NCBI RefSeq assembly: GCF_900103265.1
Contig: NZ_FMWX01000001.1
Location: 248,001-312,000, forward strand
Length of the DNA: 64,000 nt
Source: Sphingomonas sp. NFR15
GTDB lineage: Bacteria; Pseudomonadota; Alphaproteobacteria; Sphingomonadales; Sphingomonadaceae
Direction of reading: 5' to 3'
This document shows, in pieces, positions 1 to 8,121 of this stretch. The position numbers were made by a program, and so were the translations under genes. A model generated the notes under the pieces. The model had not been told where the DNA came from. It was given only the letters and a program-made list of their open reading frames with translations, and did not search any database. How positions within the stretch are numbered: position 1 is the first letter of the stretch; each line of letters starts with the position of its first letter.

Positions 1-704
1 TGCTGATCGGCCCGGTGCCGCGCACGATCGCCATCGCCAGGGGATCGCCGCTCAAGCAGATCGCCGAGGGCCTCGCCTATGTCGGGCAGAACAAGCTCGT
101 GCTCGGCGCGATCACGCTCGATCTGTTCGCGGTGTTCCTGGCGGGCACCAGCGCGCTGCTGCCGATCTACGCACACGACATCCTCAAGGTCGGGCCGCAA
201 GGACTGAGCCTGTTGGTCGGTGCGCCCGCGATCGGCGCGGCGGTGGTCGCGATCTTCTTCTCGTTCCGGCCGATCAAGACCAATGTCGGCGTCAAGATGC
301 TCGCCGCAGTGCTGGTGTATGGCACCGCGACGGTGACCTTCGGCGTATCGACGTGGATGCCGCTCAGCCTCGGCGCGCTCGCGCTGGCGGGCGCGGCCGA
401 CATGTTCTCGGTCTATATCCGCTCGTCGCTGATCCAGCTCTACACGCCCGATGACAAGCGCGGGCGGGTCGGCGCGGTGTCACAGCTCACCATTTCGGCC
501 TCGAACGAACTCGGCGAGGCGGAGTCGGGCTTCCTCGCCGCCGCGCTGGGGCCGGTCGGCGCGGTGCTCGTCGGCGGCGGCGGCGCGATTGTCGTTACGC
601 TGCTGTGGGCCTATCTCTTCCCCAGCATCCGCAACGCCCGGACGTTCGAACCACCGCAGTCACAACGCGACGCGGCAGATCTTGAGATGGAGGCAATGCC
701 ATGA
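1..704 (+). CDS. MFS transporter, C-terminal part (5' end outside window)
   Basis: The reading frame is open from the first bases of the window, so the N-terminus lies upstream. The visible 230 or so residues are hydrophobic, with about six membrane segments (for example around [20 protein letters not shown] and [20 protein letters not shown]), and a cytoplasmic loop [12 protein letters not shown] typical of the MFS_3/EntS-type exporters. It probably exports a small molecule across the inner membrane; substrate unknown. The stop codon overlaps the start of the downstream cysteine synthase gene in an ATGA, so the two are likely translationally coupled. Confidence 0.8.
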   Translation, partial: LIGPVPRTIAIARGSPLKQIAEGLAYVGQNKLVLGAITLDLFAVFLAGTSALLPIYAHDILKVGPQGLSLLVGAPAIGAAVVAIFFSFRPIKTNVGVKMLAAVLVYGTATVTFGVSTWMPLSLGALALAGAADMFSVYIRSSLIQLYTPDDKRGRVGAVSQLTISASNELGEAESGFLAAALGPVGAVLVGGGGAIVVTLLWAYLFPSIRNARTFEPPQSQRDAADLEMEAMP

Positions 705-1621
705 AAGCCAATACGATCCTCGATACGATCGGCAACACGCCGCATATCCGTCTGCACAAGCTGTTTCCCGGCCAGGAAGTCTGGATCAAGTCCGAGCGTT
801 CGAACCCCGGCGGGTCGATCAAGGACCGGATCGCGCTGGCGATGGTCGAGGCGGCCGAGCGCGACGGGCTGCTCCAGCCCGGCGGCACGATCATCGAGCC
901 GACCAGCGGCAACACCGGCGTCGGCCTCGCGATGGTCGCGGCGGTGAAAGGCTACAAGCTGATCCTCGTCATGCCCGAGAGCATGTCGATCGAGCGGCGC
1001 CGGCTGATGCTCGCTTATGGCGCAAGCTTCGACCTGACCCCGCGCGAAAAGGGCATGAAGGGCGCGATCGAACGGGCGCTGGAGCTGGTCTCGCAGACGC
1101 CGGGTTCGTGGATGCCGCAGCAGTTCGACAATCCCGCCAACATCGACGTGCATGTCCGCACCACCGCGCAGGAAATCCTAACCGACTTCGCCGATTCGCC
1201 GATCGACGTCATCATCACCGGGGTCGGCACCGGCGGGCATATCACCGGGGTCGCCGAGACGCTCAAGAAGGAATGGCCGCACCTCAAGGTCTATGCGGTC
1301 GAGCCCGAGGCCTCGCCGGTGATCTCGGGCGGGCAGCCGGGGCCGCATCCGATCCAGGGGATCGGCGCGGGGTTCGTTCCGGCGAACCTGCATACGCAGG
1401 CGATCGACGGGGCGATCAAGGTCGATGCCGCCGTGGCGAAGGACATGGCGCGGCGCTCGGCGAGCGAGGAAGGTATTCTCGTCGGTATTTCCTCTGGCGC
1501 GACGCTGGCCGCGATCTTGCAGAAGCTGCCGGACCTGCCGGACGGCGTGCGGGTGCTCGGGTTCAACTATGATACGGGCGAGCGCTATCTTTCGGTGCCG
1601 GATTTCCTGCCGGAGTCCTGA
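701..1621 (+). CDS. cysK: Cysteine synthase (O-acetylserine sulfhydrylase)
   Basis: This 306-residue protein is a fold-type II PLP enzyme of the cysteine synthase/cystathionine beta-synthase family and should make L-cysteine from O-acetylserine and sulfide in the cytoplasm. The PLP lysine lies in [10 protein letters not shown] (about residue 42) and the substrate loop is [11 protein letters not shown] (about residue 70). A glycine-rich phosphate-binding loop [10 protein letters not shown] follows at about residue 175, and ISSGATLA near the C-terminus closes the PLP site. Length fits CysK/CysM. The start overlaps the stop of the MFS gene. CysK and CysM cannot be told apart with certainty by eye; CysK is preferred from length and motifs. 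Confidence 0.9.
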   Translation: MKANTILDTIGNTPHIRLHKLFPGQEVWIKSERSNPGGSIKDRIALAMVEAAERDGLLQPGGTIIEPTSGNTGVGLAMVAAVKGYKLILVMPESMSIERRRLMLAYGASFDLTPREKGMKGAIERALELVSQTPGSWMPQQFDNPANIDVHVRTTAQEILTDFADSPIDVIITGVGTGGHITGVAETLKKEWPHLKVYAVEPEASPVISGGQPGPHPIQGIGAGFVPANLHTQAIDGAIKVDAAVAKDMARRSASEEGILVGISSGATLAAILQKLPDLPDGVRVLGFNYDTGERYLSVPDFLPES

Positions 1622-1627
1622 CTCCAG

Positions 1628-1777
1628 CCGTTCGTGTCGAGCGCAGTCGAGACACTTGCGCTTGGAGCTGGTCCCTCGATTTCGCTCGGGACGAACGGTT
1701 TGGGAGCTTGGACCTTCACCCATTTGTCCCGAGCGAAACGCCTAGGATACGTGCTTCGACAAGCTCAGCACGAACGG
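1628..1777. repeat. Family A palindromic intergenic repeats (one pair plus one half)
   Basis: An inverted pair begins with CCGTTCGTGTCGAGCGCAG at 1628 and ends with TCGGGACGAACGG at 1698. A further half copy, GTGCTTCGACAAGCTCAGCA followed by CGAACGG, lies at 1751-1777. The same family recurs at 5910, 6718, 34473, 35288, 38904, 39121 and 59473. The remaining bases up to the cell wall hydrolase at 1880 show no gene. Confidence 0.85.
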
Positions 1778-1879
1778 GTATTGCGAGCCAGCACGACCGG
1801 GAGGAGGCACGAAGGTTGACCCGGCGCGGCAGCTTGGCGCATCGGGCGCCGATGCGTCCACCCGCCCGCCCCGTCTCCC

Positions 1880-3253
1880 GTGCCCTATAGTCACTTTTCC
1901 TCGCGTCGCAGGCGGCCGTTCTGGCGGCGCCTGCCGGCCTTCCGTCGCCCGGACGATCTCGGGCTGCGCTGCCTGCTCGCGTTCGTGGCGGTGGTGGCGA
2001 TCGTCGCGCCGGCGCTGCTGGTCCATTACGGCCCGCACGTAGTCGTCGTCCACAACCGCCTCATTCGCGTGCCGCGCCACCGCGTCGTGCCCAAGGCCGA
2101 GTTGCCGCCGGTCGAGCCGGTCGCGTTCCAGGATCTCGCCCCCGCCGATGCGCGCGCGTTCAACGCCACGGTTCCGTTCTCGACCGGCCCCAACCCCGCC
2201 GCGCGGCCGTTCCACCTCGACGGCACGCCCGAGCAACGCGCGCGCGCGACCGACTGTATGGCCGCAGCGATGCTCTACGAGGCGGGCGACGATGGCGAGG
2301 GCCAGCGCGCGGTCGGCCAGGTCGTCATCAACCGGGTGCGCCACCCGGCCTTCCCAAAGACGATCTGCGGCGTGGTGTTCCAGGGCTCCGAGCGCAGCAC
2401 GGGCTGCCAATTCACCTTCACCTGCGACGGCGCGCTGATCCGCCACGCCTGGCGAGCCGAACAATGGGCGCGCGCCCGCACGCAGGCGGCGCTGTCGCTC
2501 GGCGGGCAGGTGTACGCGCCGGTCGGCTATTCGACGCATTATCATACCGACTGGGTGGTGCCATACTGGCAATCGAGCCTCGACAAGGTCGCGGCGGTGC
2601 ATTCGCATCTGTTCTTCCGCTGGACCGGCTGGTGGGGCACCCCGCCCGCGTTCAACCGCACCGTCTCCTCCGACGAACCGATCGTACGCGCGCTCGCGCT
2701 CTATTCGGATGCGCACAAGACCGGTGCCGCCCTGGCGGCCGCCCAGACCGCGGCGGCCGAACTGACGGTCGCCGCGCTCGCGCCCGAAGCGCTGCCGGTG
2801 CCGCTCGCGAGCGATTCGGAGACGTTCCTCATCACGATCGATCCGCACCTGCCGCCCGAATCCTTCGCGCTGCTGGCGGCACGGGCCTGCGGCGAGCGGC
2901 CGCGCTGCAAGCTGATGGCCTGGACCGACCGCGCGCGCACCCCCACCGCGATGCCGCTCGACGCCGGGCAGATCGACGCGATGGCATTCAGCTATATGCG
3001 CGATCGCACCTTCCACTATGACAAGACGCTGTGGAACTGCGCCACCTTCAAACGCCCCGATCCCGCCGAGTGCATGAAGACGCAGGTGCTGATCCCGGCG
3101 CGCGAGGTGGCGACGAAGGCAGCGCCCACGCCGGTTCCGCCGGCGGCGGAGGTCTTGCCGGGGGTGCGGCGCAAACCCGCGACCGGCGCCACGCCGACTG
3201 CGCTCGCCACGCCCGCCGCGCCGGACTCCCCGCTGACGGCGGAAAGCCGGTAG
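1880..3253 (+). CDS. SleB/CwlJ-type cell wall hydrolase, membrane anchored
   Basis: This 457-residue protein starts at a GTG. It has an arginine-rich cytoplasmic N-terminus, one membrane segment at about residues 32-50 (LLAFVAVVAIVAPALLVHY) and a periplasmic Hydrolase_2 domain at about residues 130-235. The domain shows the family hallmarks AAMLYEAGDDGEGQRAVGQV, VINRVRHPAFP, CGVVFQG and CQFTFTCDG. The glutamate in LYEA is the expected catalytic residue. The family cleaves peptidoglycan; in non-sporulating alphaproteobacteria it is thought to act in wall remodelling. A long alanine- and proline-rich C-terminal tail follows and looks disordered. No coupled neighbour is seen. Confidence 0.85.
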   Translation: MPYSHFSSRRRRPFWRRLPAFRRPDDLGLRCLLAFVAVVAIVAPALLVHYGPHVVVVHNRLIRVPRHRVVPKAELPPVEPVAFQDLAPADARAFNATVPFSTGPNPAARPFHLDGTPEQRARATDCMAAAMLYEAGDDGEGQRAVGQVVINRVRHPAFPKTICGVVFQGSERSTGCQFTFTCDGALIRHAWRAEQWARARTQAALSLGGQVYAPVGYSTHYHTDWVVPYWQSSLDKVAAVHSHLFFRWTGWWGTPPAFNRTVSSDEPIVRALALYSDAHKTGAALAAAQTAAAELTVAALAPEALPVPLASDSETFLITIDPHLPPESFALLAARACGERPRCKLMAWTDRARTPTAMPLDAGQIDAMAFSYMRDRTFHYDKTLWNCATFKRPDPAECMKTQVLIPAREVATKAAPTPVPPAAEVLPGVRRKPATGATPTALATPAAPDSPLTAESR

Positions 3254-3318
3254 CCGATCGCGACGTTACGCCCTTCCCGCCGGGCCCAGCCGAAGCGCGT
3301 GCCCTGCGTGGAAGCCCC

Positions 3319-3825
3319 TCACCCGCTCGAACACAAGAGCTGTCCACGCGAGTCGCGCAGCGTCGCCGCTTCGGAGGCGGCGTCGCTCAACTGATCGACG
3401 GCGAGCCCCGCGATGGACGCGCGTTCGGAACAGAACTTGCGGCACGCATCGGGCACACTGCCGGGAAAGACGATGCGGTCGCCCTCGAAGCGTGCATCGA
3501 AAGCGCAGCCCTCCGCATCGCCGAAGCCGATGTGCAGCGTCTCCCCGTCGCGCGCGACGGACCCGATTCCGCTGCAATGCTGCTGATCGCCATAATCGAC
3601 GAACACGCCGATCTGGTATGCCTTGGGGGTCGGCACGATGCACACCCGATCGGTCTCGCGCGCGTACAGGCCGGTGATGTCGGCACTCTTCGGATCGGCG
3701 ATCACCCCCGCCGCGATCGCCGCCGCCTCGAGGTCGGTCGGCGCGGCGGCGTTGCCTTCGGGGGGCGGTTCGGCGCGCGAACAGCCTGCGACGAGCAGCA
3801 CGCCCAGCGCGAACGCGAGCCTCAT
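3319..3825 (-). CDS. Small cysteine-containing lipoprotein of unknown function
   Basis: The 168-residue product begins with a lipoprotein signal peptide (MRLAFALGVLLVAGC, lipobox LVAG|C). A short linker rich in Pro, Ala and Asn suggests outer membrane sorting. The mature part has several cysteines (RVCIVPT, QHCSGIG, EGCAFDA, DACRKFC) that may form disulfides in the periplasm. No family was recognised. The ATG overlaps the hisI stop as ATGA, which fixes the start and implies co-translation with hisI. This may be simple packing rather than a role in histidine synthesis. Confidence 0.75.
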   Translation of the reverse strand: MRLAFALGVLLVAGCSRAEPPPEGNAAAPTDLEAAAIAAGVIADPKSADITGLYARETDRVCIVPTPKAYQIGVFVDYGDQQHCSGIGSVARDGETLHIGFGDAEGCAFDARFEGDRIVFPGSVPDACRKFCSERASIAGLAVDQLSDAASEAATLRDSRGQLLCSSG

Positions 3826-4184
3826 TCGGCCGGGATCAGCCGGTCGCCGTCGATGCGGCGGAAGAAACAGGAGCGCGCGCCGGTGTGGCACGCCGGGCCG
3901 ACCGGATCGACGATCAGCCACACCGCATCCTGATCGCAATCGATGCGGATATCGTGGACGTGAAGCACATGGCCCGAGGTCTCGCCCTTCTTCCAGAGCT
4001 TCGCGCGGCTGCGGGACCAGAAATGCGCCTCGCGCGTCGCAAGCGTGGCGGCGAGCGCTTCGGCATTCATATGCGCGAGCATCAGCACATCCCCCGACGC
4101 GCGATCGGTCGCCACGGCGGTGATGAGGCCGTCGGCGCCATATTTGGGATTGAGGGCGAGCGTGGTGTCGCGGTCGTCGGTCAT
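3822..4184 (-). CDS. hisI: Phosphoribosyl-AMP cyclohydrolase
   Basis: This 120-residue protein is the monofunctional enzyme of the third step of histidine biosynthesis, opening the purine ring of phosphoribosyl-AMP. Recognisable features are NPKYGADGLI near the N-terminus, DVLMLAHMN, the WSRSRAKLWKKGETSGH substrate segment, the metal site DIRIDCDQDA, and the C-terminal GPACHTGARSCFFRR with the zinc cysteines. No HisE domain follows, so PRA-PH must be encoded elsewhere. The frame stays open upstream, but ATG at 4184 (MTDDRDTTLALNPK) gives the usual family length. It is not adjacent to other his genes; a lipoprotein gene is coupled downstream. Confidence 0.93.
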   Translation of the reverse strand: MTDDRDTTLALNPKYGADGLITAVATDRASGDVLMLAHMNAEALAATLATREAHFWSRSRAKLWKKGETSGHVLHVHDIRIDCDQDAVWLIVDPVGPACHTGARSCFFRRIDGDRLIPAE

Positions 4185-4357
4185 GCGGACTCCATAGTGG
4201 CGCCGCCGCCCGAGCGATAGCGCCCGCGACTCGGCGTTGAGCGTGGCTCGCCCGCTCCGCCCGCATTTTCGGAACGCGCCGACCGCAAAAAGCACACGCG
4301 GAAACCTTGGTTTTCCGCCATTGCGATGGCCGGCTTCGCTTTCGATGTGACAAAAGC

Positions 4358-4386
4358 GCGACAAATCCGCGCGGCGCCCCTATATG
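4358..4386 (+). promoter_or_regulatory. Possible purF promoter
   Basis: GCGACA at 4358-4363 and TATATG at 4381-4386 are separated by 17 nt. A transcript from here would start near 4393, ahead of the chosen purF ATG at 4420. The upstream in-frame ATG at 4384 would fall inside the -10 element, which argues for the later start. The -35 match is weak. Confidence 0.35.
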
Positions 4387-4419
4387 GCGCGGACACGCTC
4401 ACCCCCCGCGAAGGGCGCC

Positions 4420-5898
4420 ATGTTCACAACCAATCCGTTCGAGGTCGCCGATGGCGACAAGCTCCGTGAGGAGTGTGGTGTTTTCGGTGTCGCCGGTGCG
4501 GCGGACGCGGCGCGACTCGTCGCGCTCGGCCTGCATGCGCTCCAGCATCGCGGCCAGGAGGCGGCCGGCATCACCAGCTTCGATGGCGCCGATTTCCACA
4601 CGCATCGTGCGATGGGCCATGTCGCCGGCAATTTCGACCGCGAGGACGTGATGGTCCCGCTGCGCGGCAACGTCGCCTGCGGCCATGTGCGCTACTCGAC
4701 CACCGGCGAGACGGCGCTGCGCAACGTCCAGCCGCTCTATGCCGATCTCGCCTCAGGTGGATTCGCGATCGCGCATAACGGTAATATCTCAAATGCGATG
4801 CGGTTGCGGCGCGATCTGGTCCGCAACGGATCGATCTTCCAGTCGACGAGCGATACCGAGACCATCATCCACCTCGTCGCGATGTCCAAATACCGGACGT
4901 TCCTCGACAAGTTCATCGATGCGCTCAAGCGGGTCGAGGGCGCCTATTCGCTGATCGTGATGACGCCCGAGGGGATGATCGCCTGCCGCGACCCGCTCGG
5001 CATCCGCCCGCTGGTGATGGGCAAGGTCGGCCCCGAGGACGATGGGGCGATCATCTTTGCATCCGAAACGGTGGCGCTCGACGTGGTCGGCGCGCGCTTC
5101 GTGCGCGAGATCGAGCCGGGCGAACTGGTGATCGTCAAGGGCGGCGAGATCAGCTCGCACCGCCCGTTCGCGCCGGTGTCGCCGCGCCCGTGCATCTTCG
5201 AGCATGTGTATTTCTCGCGCCCCGATTCGATCTCCAGCGGGCGCAGCATCTATACGGTGCGCAAGGAAATCGGCGCGCAGCTCGCGATCGAAAGCCCGGT
5301 CGATGCCGATCTGGTCATCCCCGTCCCCGATTCGGGCACGCCCGCCGCGATCGGCTATGCCCAGCAATCGGGCATTCCGTTCGAGCTCGGCATTATCCGC
5401 TCGCATTATGTCGGGCGTACCTTCATCCAGCCGACCAACGAGGTTCGCCATCTCGGCGTCAAGCTCAAGCACAACGCCAACCGCGCGCTGATCGAGGGCA
5501 AGCGCATCATCCTGATCGACGATTCGATCGTGCGCGGCACCACCTCGTTGAAGATCGTGCAGATGATGCGCGATGCCGGTGCCGCCGAAGTCCATATGCG
5601 GATCGCCAGCCCGCCGACCCGGCATAGCTGCTATTACGGCGTCGATACGCCCGAGCGCGCCAAGCTGCTCGCGCACAGCAAGAACGTCGCCGAGATGAAC
5701 GCGTACATCCACGCCGACAGCCTCGCCTTCGTCTCGATTGATGGTCTCTACAAGGCACTCGGCGAGCCATGCCGCGCCGACATCCGCCCGAGCCACTGCG
5801 ACGCCTGCTTCACGGGCGATTACCCGACGACGCTGACCGACCAAGACGAGGTCGCCTCGGTCGACCAGTTCGCGCTGCTGGCGGAGCGGGTGGTCTAA
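4420..5898 (+). CDS. purF: Amidophosphoribosyltransferase
   Basis: This 492-residue enzyme commits PRPP and glutamine to purine synthesis, forming phosphoribosylamine. The N-terminal class II glutaminase domain begins after a short propeptide at REE|CGVFGV, with the cysteine the expected N-terminal nucleophile after processing. Other glutaminase motifs are HALQHRGQEAAGI, GHVRYSTTGE and FAIAHNGNISN. The C-terminal phosphoribosyltransferase half carries VPDSGTPAAIGYA and the PRPP loop IILIDDSIVRGTT, and ends in a C-rich region (SHCDACFTGDYP). ATG 4420 is preferred over ATG 4384 because of the upstream promoter-like sequence and family length. Confidence 0.95.
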   Translation: MFTTNPFEVADGDKLREECGVFGVAGAADAARLVALGLHALQHRGQEAAGITSFDGADFHTHRAMGHVAGNFDREDVMVPLRGNVACGHVRYSTTGETALRNVQPLYADLASGGFAIAHNGNISNAMRLRRDLVRNGSIFQSTSDTETIIHLVAMSKYRTFLDKFIDALKRVEGAYSLIVMTPEGMIACRDPLGIRPLVMGKVGPEDDGAIIFASETVALDVVGARFVREIEPGELVIVKGGEISSHRPFAPVSPRPCIFEHVYFSRPDSISSGRSIYTVRKEIGAQLAIESPVDADLVIPVPDSGTPAAIGYAQQSGIPFELGIIRSHYVGRTFIQPTNEVRHLGVKLKHNANRALIEGKRIILIDDSIVRGTTSLKIVQMMRDAGAAEVHMRIASPPTRHSCYYGVDTPERAKLLAHSKNVAEMNAYIHADSLAFVSIDGLYKALGEPCRADIRPSHCDACFTGDYPTTLTDQDEVASVDQFALLAERVV

Positions 5899-5909
5899 AG
5901 ACCCGAATA

Positions 5910-5994
5910 CCGTTCGTGCTGAGCTTGTCGAAGCACGTGCTTTCCCTCTACGCGGGTTGGAAGATACGCCCTTCGACAAGCTCAGGGCGAACGG
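5910..5994. repeat. Family A inverted repeat pair
   Basis: The left arm CCGTTCGTGCTGAGCTTGTC continues AAGCACGTG; the right arm is CTTCGACAAGCTCAGGGCGA followed by ACGG. The pair sits between purF and the SDR gene. The final GGAGGG overlapping its right edge (5993-5998) is the likely ribosome binding site of the next gene. Confidence 0.85.
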
Positions 5995-6002
5995 AGGGAT
6001 AA

Positions 6003-6713
6003 TTGACCGACACGCCACTCGCCAACCAGATCGCCCTCGTCACGGGCGCGAGCCGGGGGATCGGCGCCGCGACCGCGAAGGCGCTGGCGGCGGCGGGCGC
6101 GCATGTGGTGCTGACCGCGCGTACCGCCCACGCGCTCGAGCAGGTCGAGGAGGCGATCTTCGCTGCCGGCGGCTCGGCCACGATCGCGCCGCTCGACCTC
6201 ACCGAGACCGACAGTATCGCGCGGCTGGCGGCGGCGGTCGGCGAACGCTGGCAGACGCTCGACATACTCGTGCTCAACGCGGCGATGCTCGGCACGCTCG
6301 GCTCGGTGCCCGCGATCGATCCCAAGGAACTCGCGCGTGTGCTGACGCTCAACGTCAGCGCGCAGGCCGCGCTGATCGGCGCGTTCGACCCGATGCTGCG
6401 CCGCTCGCCGCGCGCCCGCGTGATCGGCATCACCTCGAGCGTCGCGCGTACCCCGCGCGCTTATTGGGGGCTGTACGGCGCCTCCAAGGCGGGGTTCGAG
6501 ACGCTGATCGGCGCCTATGGCGACGAGATGGAACAGATCAGTTCGCTTCGCACCGCGATCATCGATCCCGGCGCGACCCGCACCGCCATGCGCGCGCGGG
6601 CCTATCCCGGCGAGGCGCCGGAGACGGTCAAGCCCCCCGAGGTGGTGGGCGAGCGAATCGCCGCGCTGGTGATCAACGATTTCGCGACTGGGCATGTCGA
6701 GCGGGTGGGGTAA
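6003..6713 (+). CDS. Short-chain dehydrogenase/reductase (SDR)
   Basis: This 236-residue classical SDR has the Rossmann NAD(P) motif TGASRGIG at about residue 14, the structural motif LNAA near residue 90, and the catalytic Ser (ITSS) with YGASKAG (Tyr-x3-Lys) near residues 142 and 157. The N-terminal TARTAHALE segment suggests NADP preference. Substrate is unknown. The start is TTG, supported by GGAGGG ending 4 nt upstream and partly contributed by the adjacent repeat. Sphingomonad genomes carry many such oxidoreductases, so no pathway is inferred. Confidence 0.85.
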   Translation: MTDTPLANQIALVTGASRGIGAATAKALAAAGAHVVLTARTAHALEQVEEAIFAAGGSATIAPLDLTETDSIARLAAAVGERWQTLDILVLNAAMLGTLGSVPAIDPKELARVLTLNVSAQAALIGAFDPMLRRSPRARVIGITSSVARTPRAYWGLYGASKAGFETLIGAYGDEMEQISSLRTAIIDPGATRTAMRARAYPGEAPETVKPPEVVGERIAALVINDFATGHVERVG

Positions 6714-6717
6714 TCCC

Positions 6718-6799
6718 CCGTTCGTGCTGAGCTTGTAGAAGCACGTGTTTCAAAGCGCTGCGATTGAGACACGCCCTTCGACAGGCTCAGGGCGAACGG
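6718..6799. repeat. Family A inverted repeat pair overlapping the 3' end of cfa
   Basis: The left arm is CCGTTCGTGCTGAGCTTGTA followed by GAAGCACGTG; the right arm ends CAGGCTCAGGGCGAACGG. The right arm contains the stop codon and last codons of the convergent cfa gene (stop at 6787-6789). Confidence 0.85.
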
Positions 6800-8079
6800 G
6801 TTGAAACGCCCACGCTTTTCACCAAAGTCACCTGCGCGACATCAATCCCGCCGCCGCGAAAGCCGCCCTCGCAGTACATCAGATAATAGCGCCACAACCC
6901 GATGAAATCGCTGTCGAAACGCTCCGGCAGGCGGCCTTCTGAGACCACCCGGTCGAACGCCTCGCGCCAGCGTCGCAGCGTTTCGGCATAGTGCAACCCG
7001 AAGCCGCGCCGATCGGTCCAGGTCAGGCCATGCTCCGCCGCGATTGCGCGGAAGCGGCTTTCCGAGATCAGCATCCCGCCGGGGAACACGTAACGCTGGA
7101 TGAAATCGACGTTGGCGGCATAGGACGGGAAGATCGCATCGTCGATCGCGATATATTGGAGCGCCGCCCGGCCACCCGGCTTGAGCGCGCGCGCGATCGC
7201 GGCGAGATAGTCCGGCCAATAAGCCTGCCCGACCGCCTCGACCATCTCGATGCTCGCGACGGCATCGTAGGTGCCGGAGACGTCACGATAATCGGTCAGC
7301 GACACCGATACGCCGGTCAGCGCGAGACGCTCGGCACGCGCCTCGACCGCGCGCTTCTGCTCGGCCGAGAGTGTGATGCCGTGGACACTGCGCCCGGCGC
7401 GTGCCGCCACTTCGATGAACGATCCCCAGCCGCAGCCGATTTCGAGGATCGTATCGCCCGGCGCGGTGGCGGTGCGATCGAGGATCGCGGCAAGTTTGGC
7501 GCGCTGCGCGTCCTCGAGACTCTGCGCCGTGGAGATCGGCTCGGCGAACAGCGCGCTCGAATAGCTCATCGTAGGATCGAGCCATAAGCTATAGAAATCG
7601 TTGCCGAGATCGTAGTGGAATTCGATGTTGCGGCGCGCGCCCCGCCGGCTGTTCGCGCGGAGCCGATGCCAGCCGCGCTGGAGCCGGCGCGTCATGCCCG
7701 ACGCACGCCCGGCATTGCCGAGCGTCGCGCGGTTGAGCACGAACAGCTCGAACAGCGCGACCGGATCGGGGCTCGACCATTCGCCGAGCGACCATGCGAC
7801 ATACCAGCCCACCGAACCGCGCGTCGCCAGCCGGAGCAGCGCGCGCCAACTCGCCAGCGTGACCGACGCCGCCGGCCCTTCGGCACGCCCGCCGAGCCGC
7901 CGCACCCGCCCGTTCGGCAGAACCGTCTCGATCGAGCCGGCGGCCAGACCCGCATCTATCCGGTCGAGGAGCTTCTGGAACACACCCGCGAACAGCCCGA
8001 ACACCGGATCGAGCGCGGAGGGCCGGCGCGAGGGGGTGGCGCCGTGCTGGCGCCCGGAAGCTGGCGCGATTGCGTTCAT
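6787..8079 (-). CDS. cfa: Cyclopropane-fatty-acyl-phospholipid synthase family protein
   Basis: This protein of about 430 residues is a SAM-dependent methyltransferase of the CFA synthase family, which methylenates double bonds of membrane phospholipid acyl chains. The N-terminal lipid-binding region is followed by FHYDLGNDFYSLWLDPTMSY (substrate/bicarbonate region), the SAM motif ILEIGCGWGSF, HGITLSAEQ, YDAVASIEMVEAVG and IDFIQRY-like and FPGG segments. The last residues (STRSP) and the stop are encoded by a palindromic repeat, so the native C-terminus seems to have been altered. The chosen ATG at 8079 is within 45 nt of the photolyase stop; the two genes probably form an operon. A GTG at 8115 is possible. 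Confidence 0.9.
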   Translation of the reverse strand: MNAIAPASGRQHGATPSRRPSALDPVFGLFAGVFQKLLDRIDAGLAAGSIETVLPNGRVRRLGGRAEGPAASVTLASWRALLRLATRGSVGWYVAWSLGEWSSPDPVALFELFVLNRATLGNAGRASGMTRRLQRGWHRLRANSRRGARRNIEFHYDLGNDFYSLWLDPTMSYSSALFAEPISTAQSLEDAQRAKLAAILDRTATAPGDTILEIGCGWGSFIEVAARAGRSVHGITLSAEQKRAVEARAERLALTGVSVSLTDYRDVSGTYDAVASIEMVEAVGQAYWPDYLAAIARALKPGGRAALQYIAIDDAIFPSYAANVDFIQRYVFPGGMLISESRFRAIAAEHGLTWTDRRGFGLHYAETLRRWREAFDRVVSEGRLPERFDSDFIGLWRYYLMYCEGGFRGGGIDVAQVTLVKSVGVSTRSP

Positions 8080-8121
8080 GGCGTCAGCCCATGCACCGAG
8101 GCCCCGCGCCGCCACAAGAGG

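Noticed and set aside
4181..4364. A longer N-terminus for hisI
   Set aside because: The extra 60 residues are Arg/Gly-rich and unlike the family; ATG 4184 gives the normal start.
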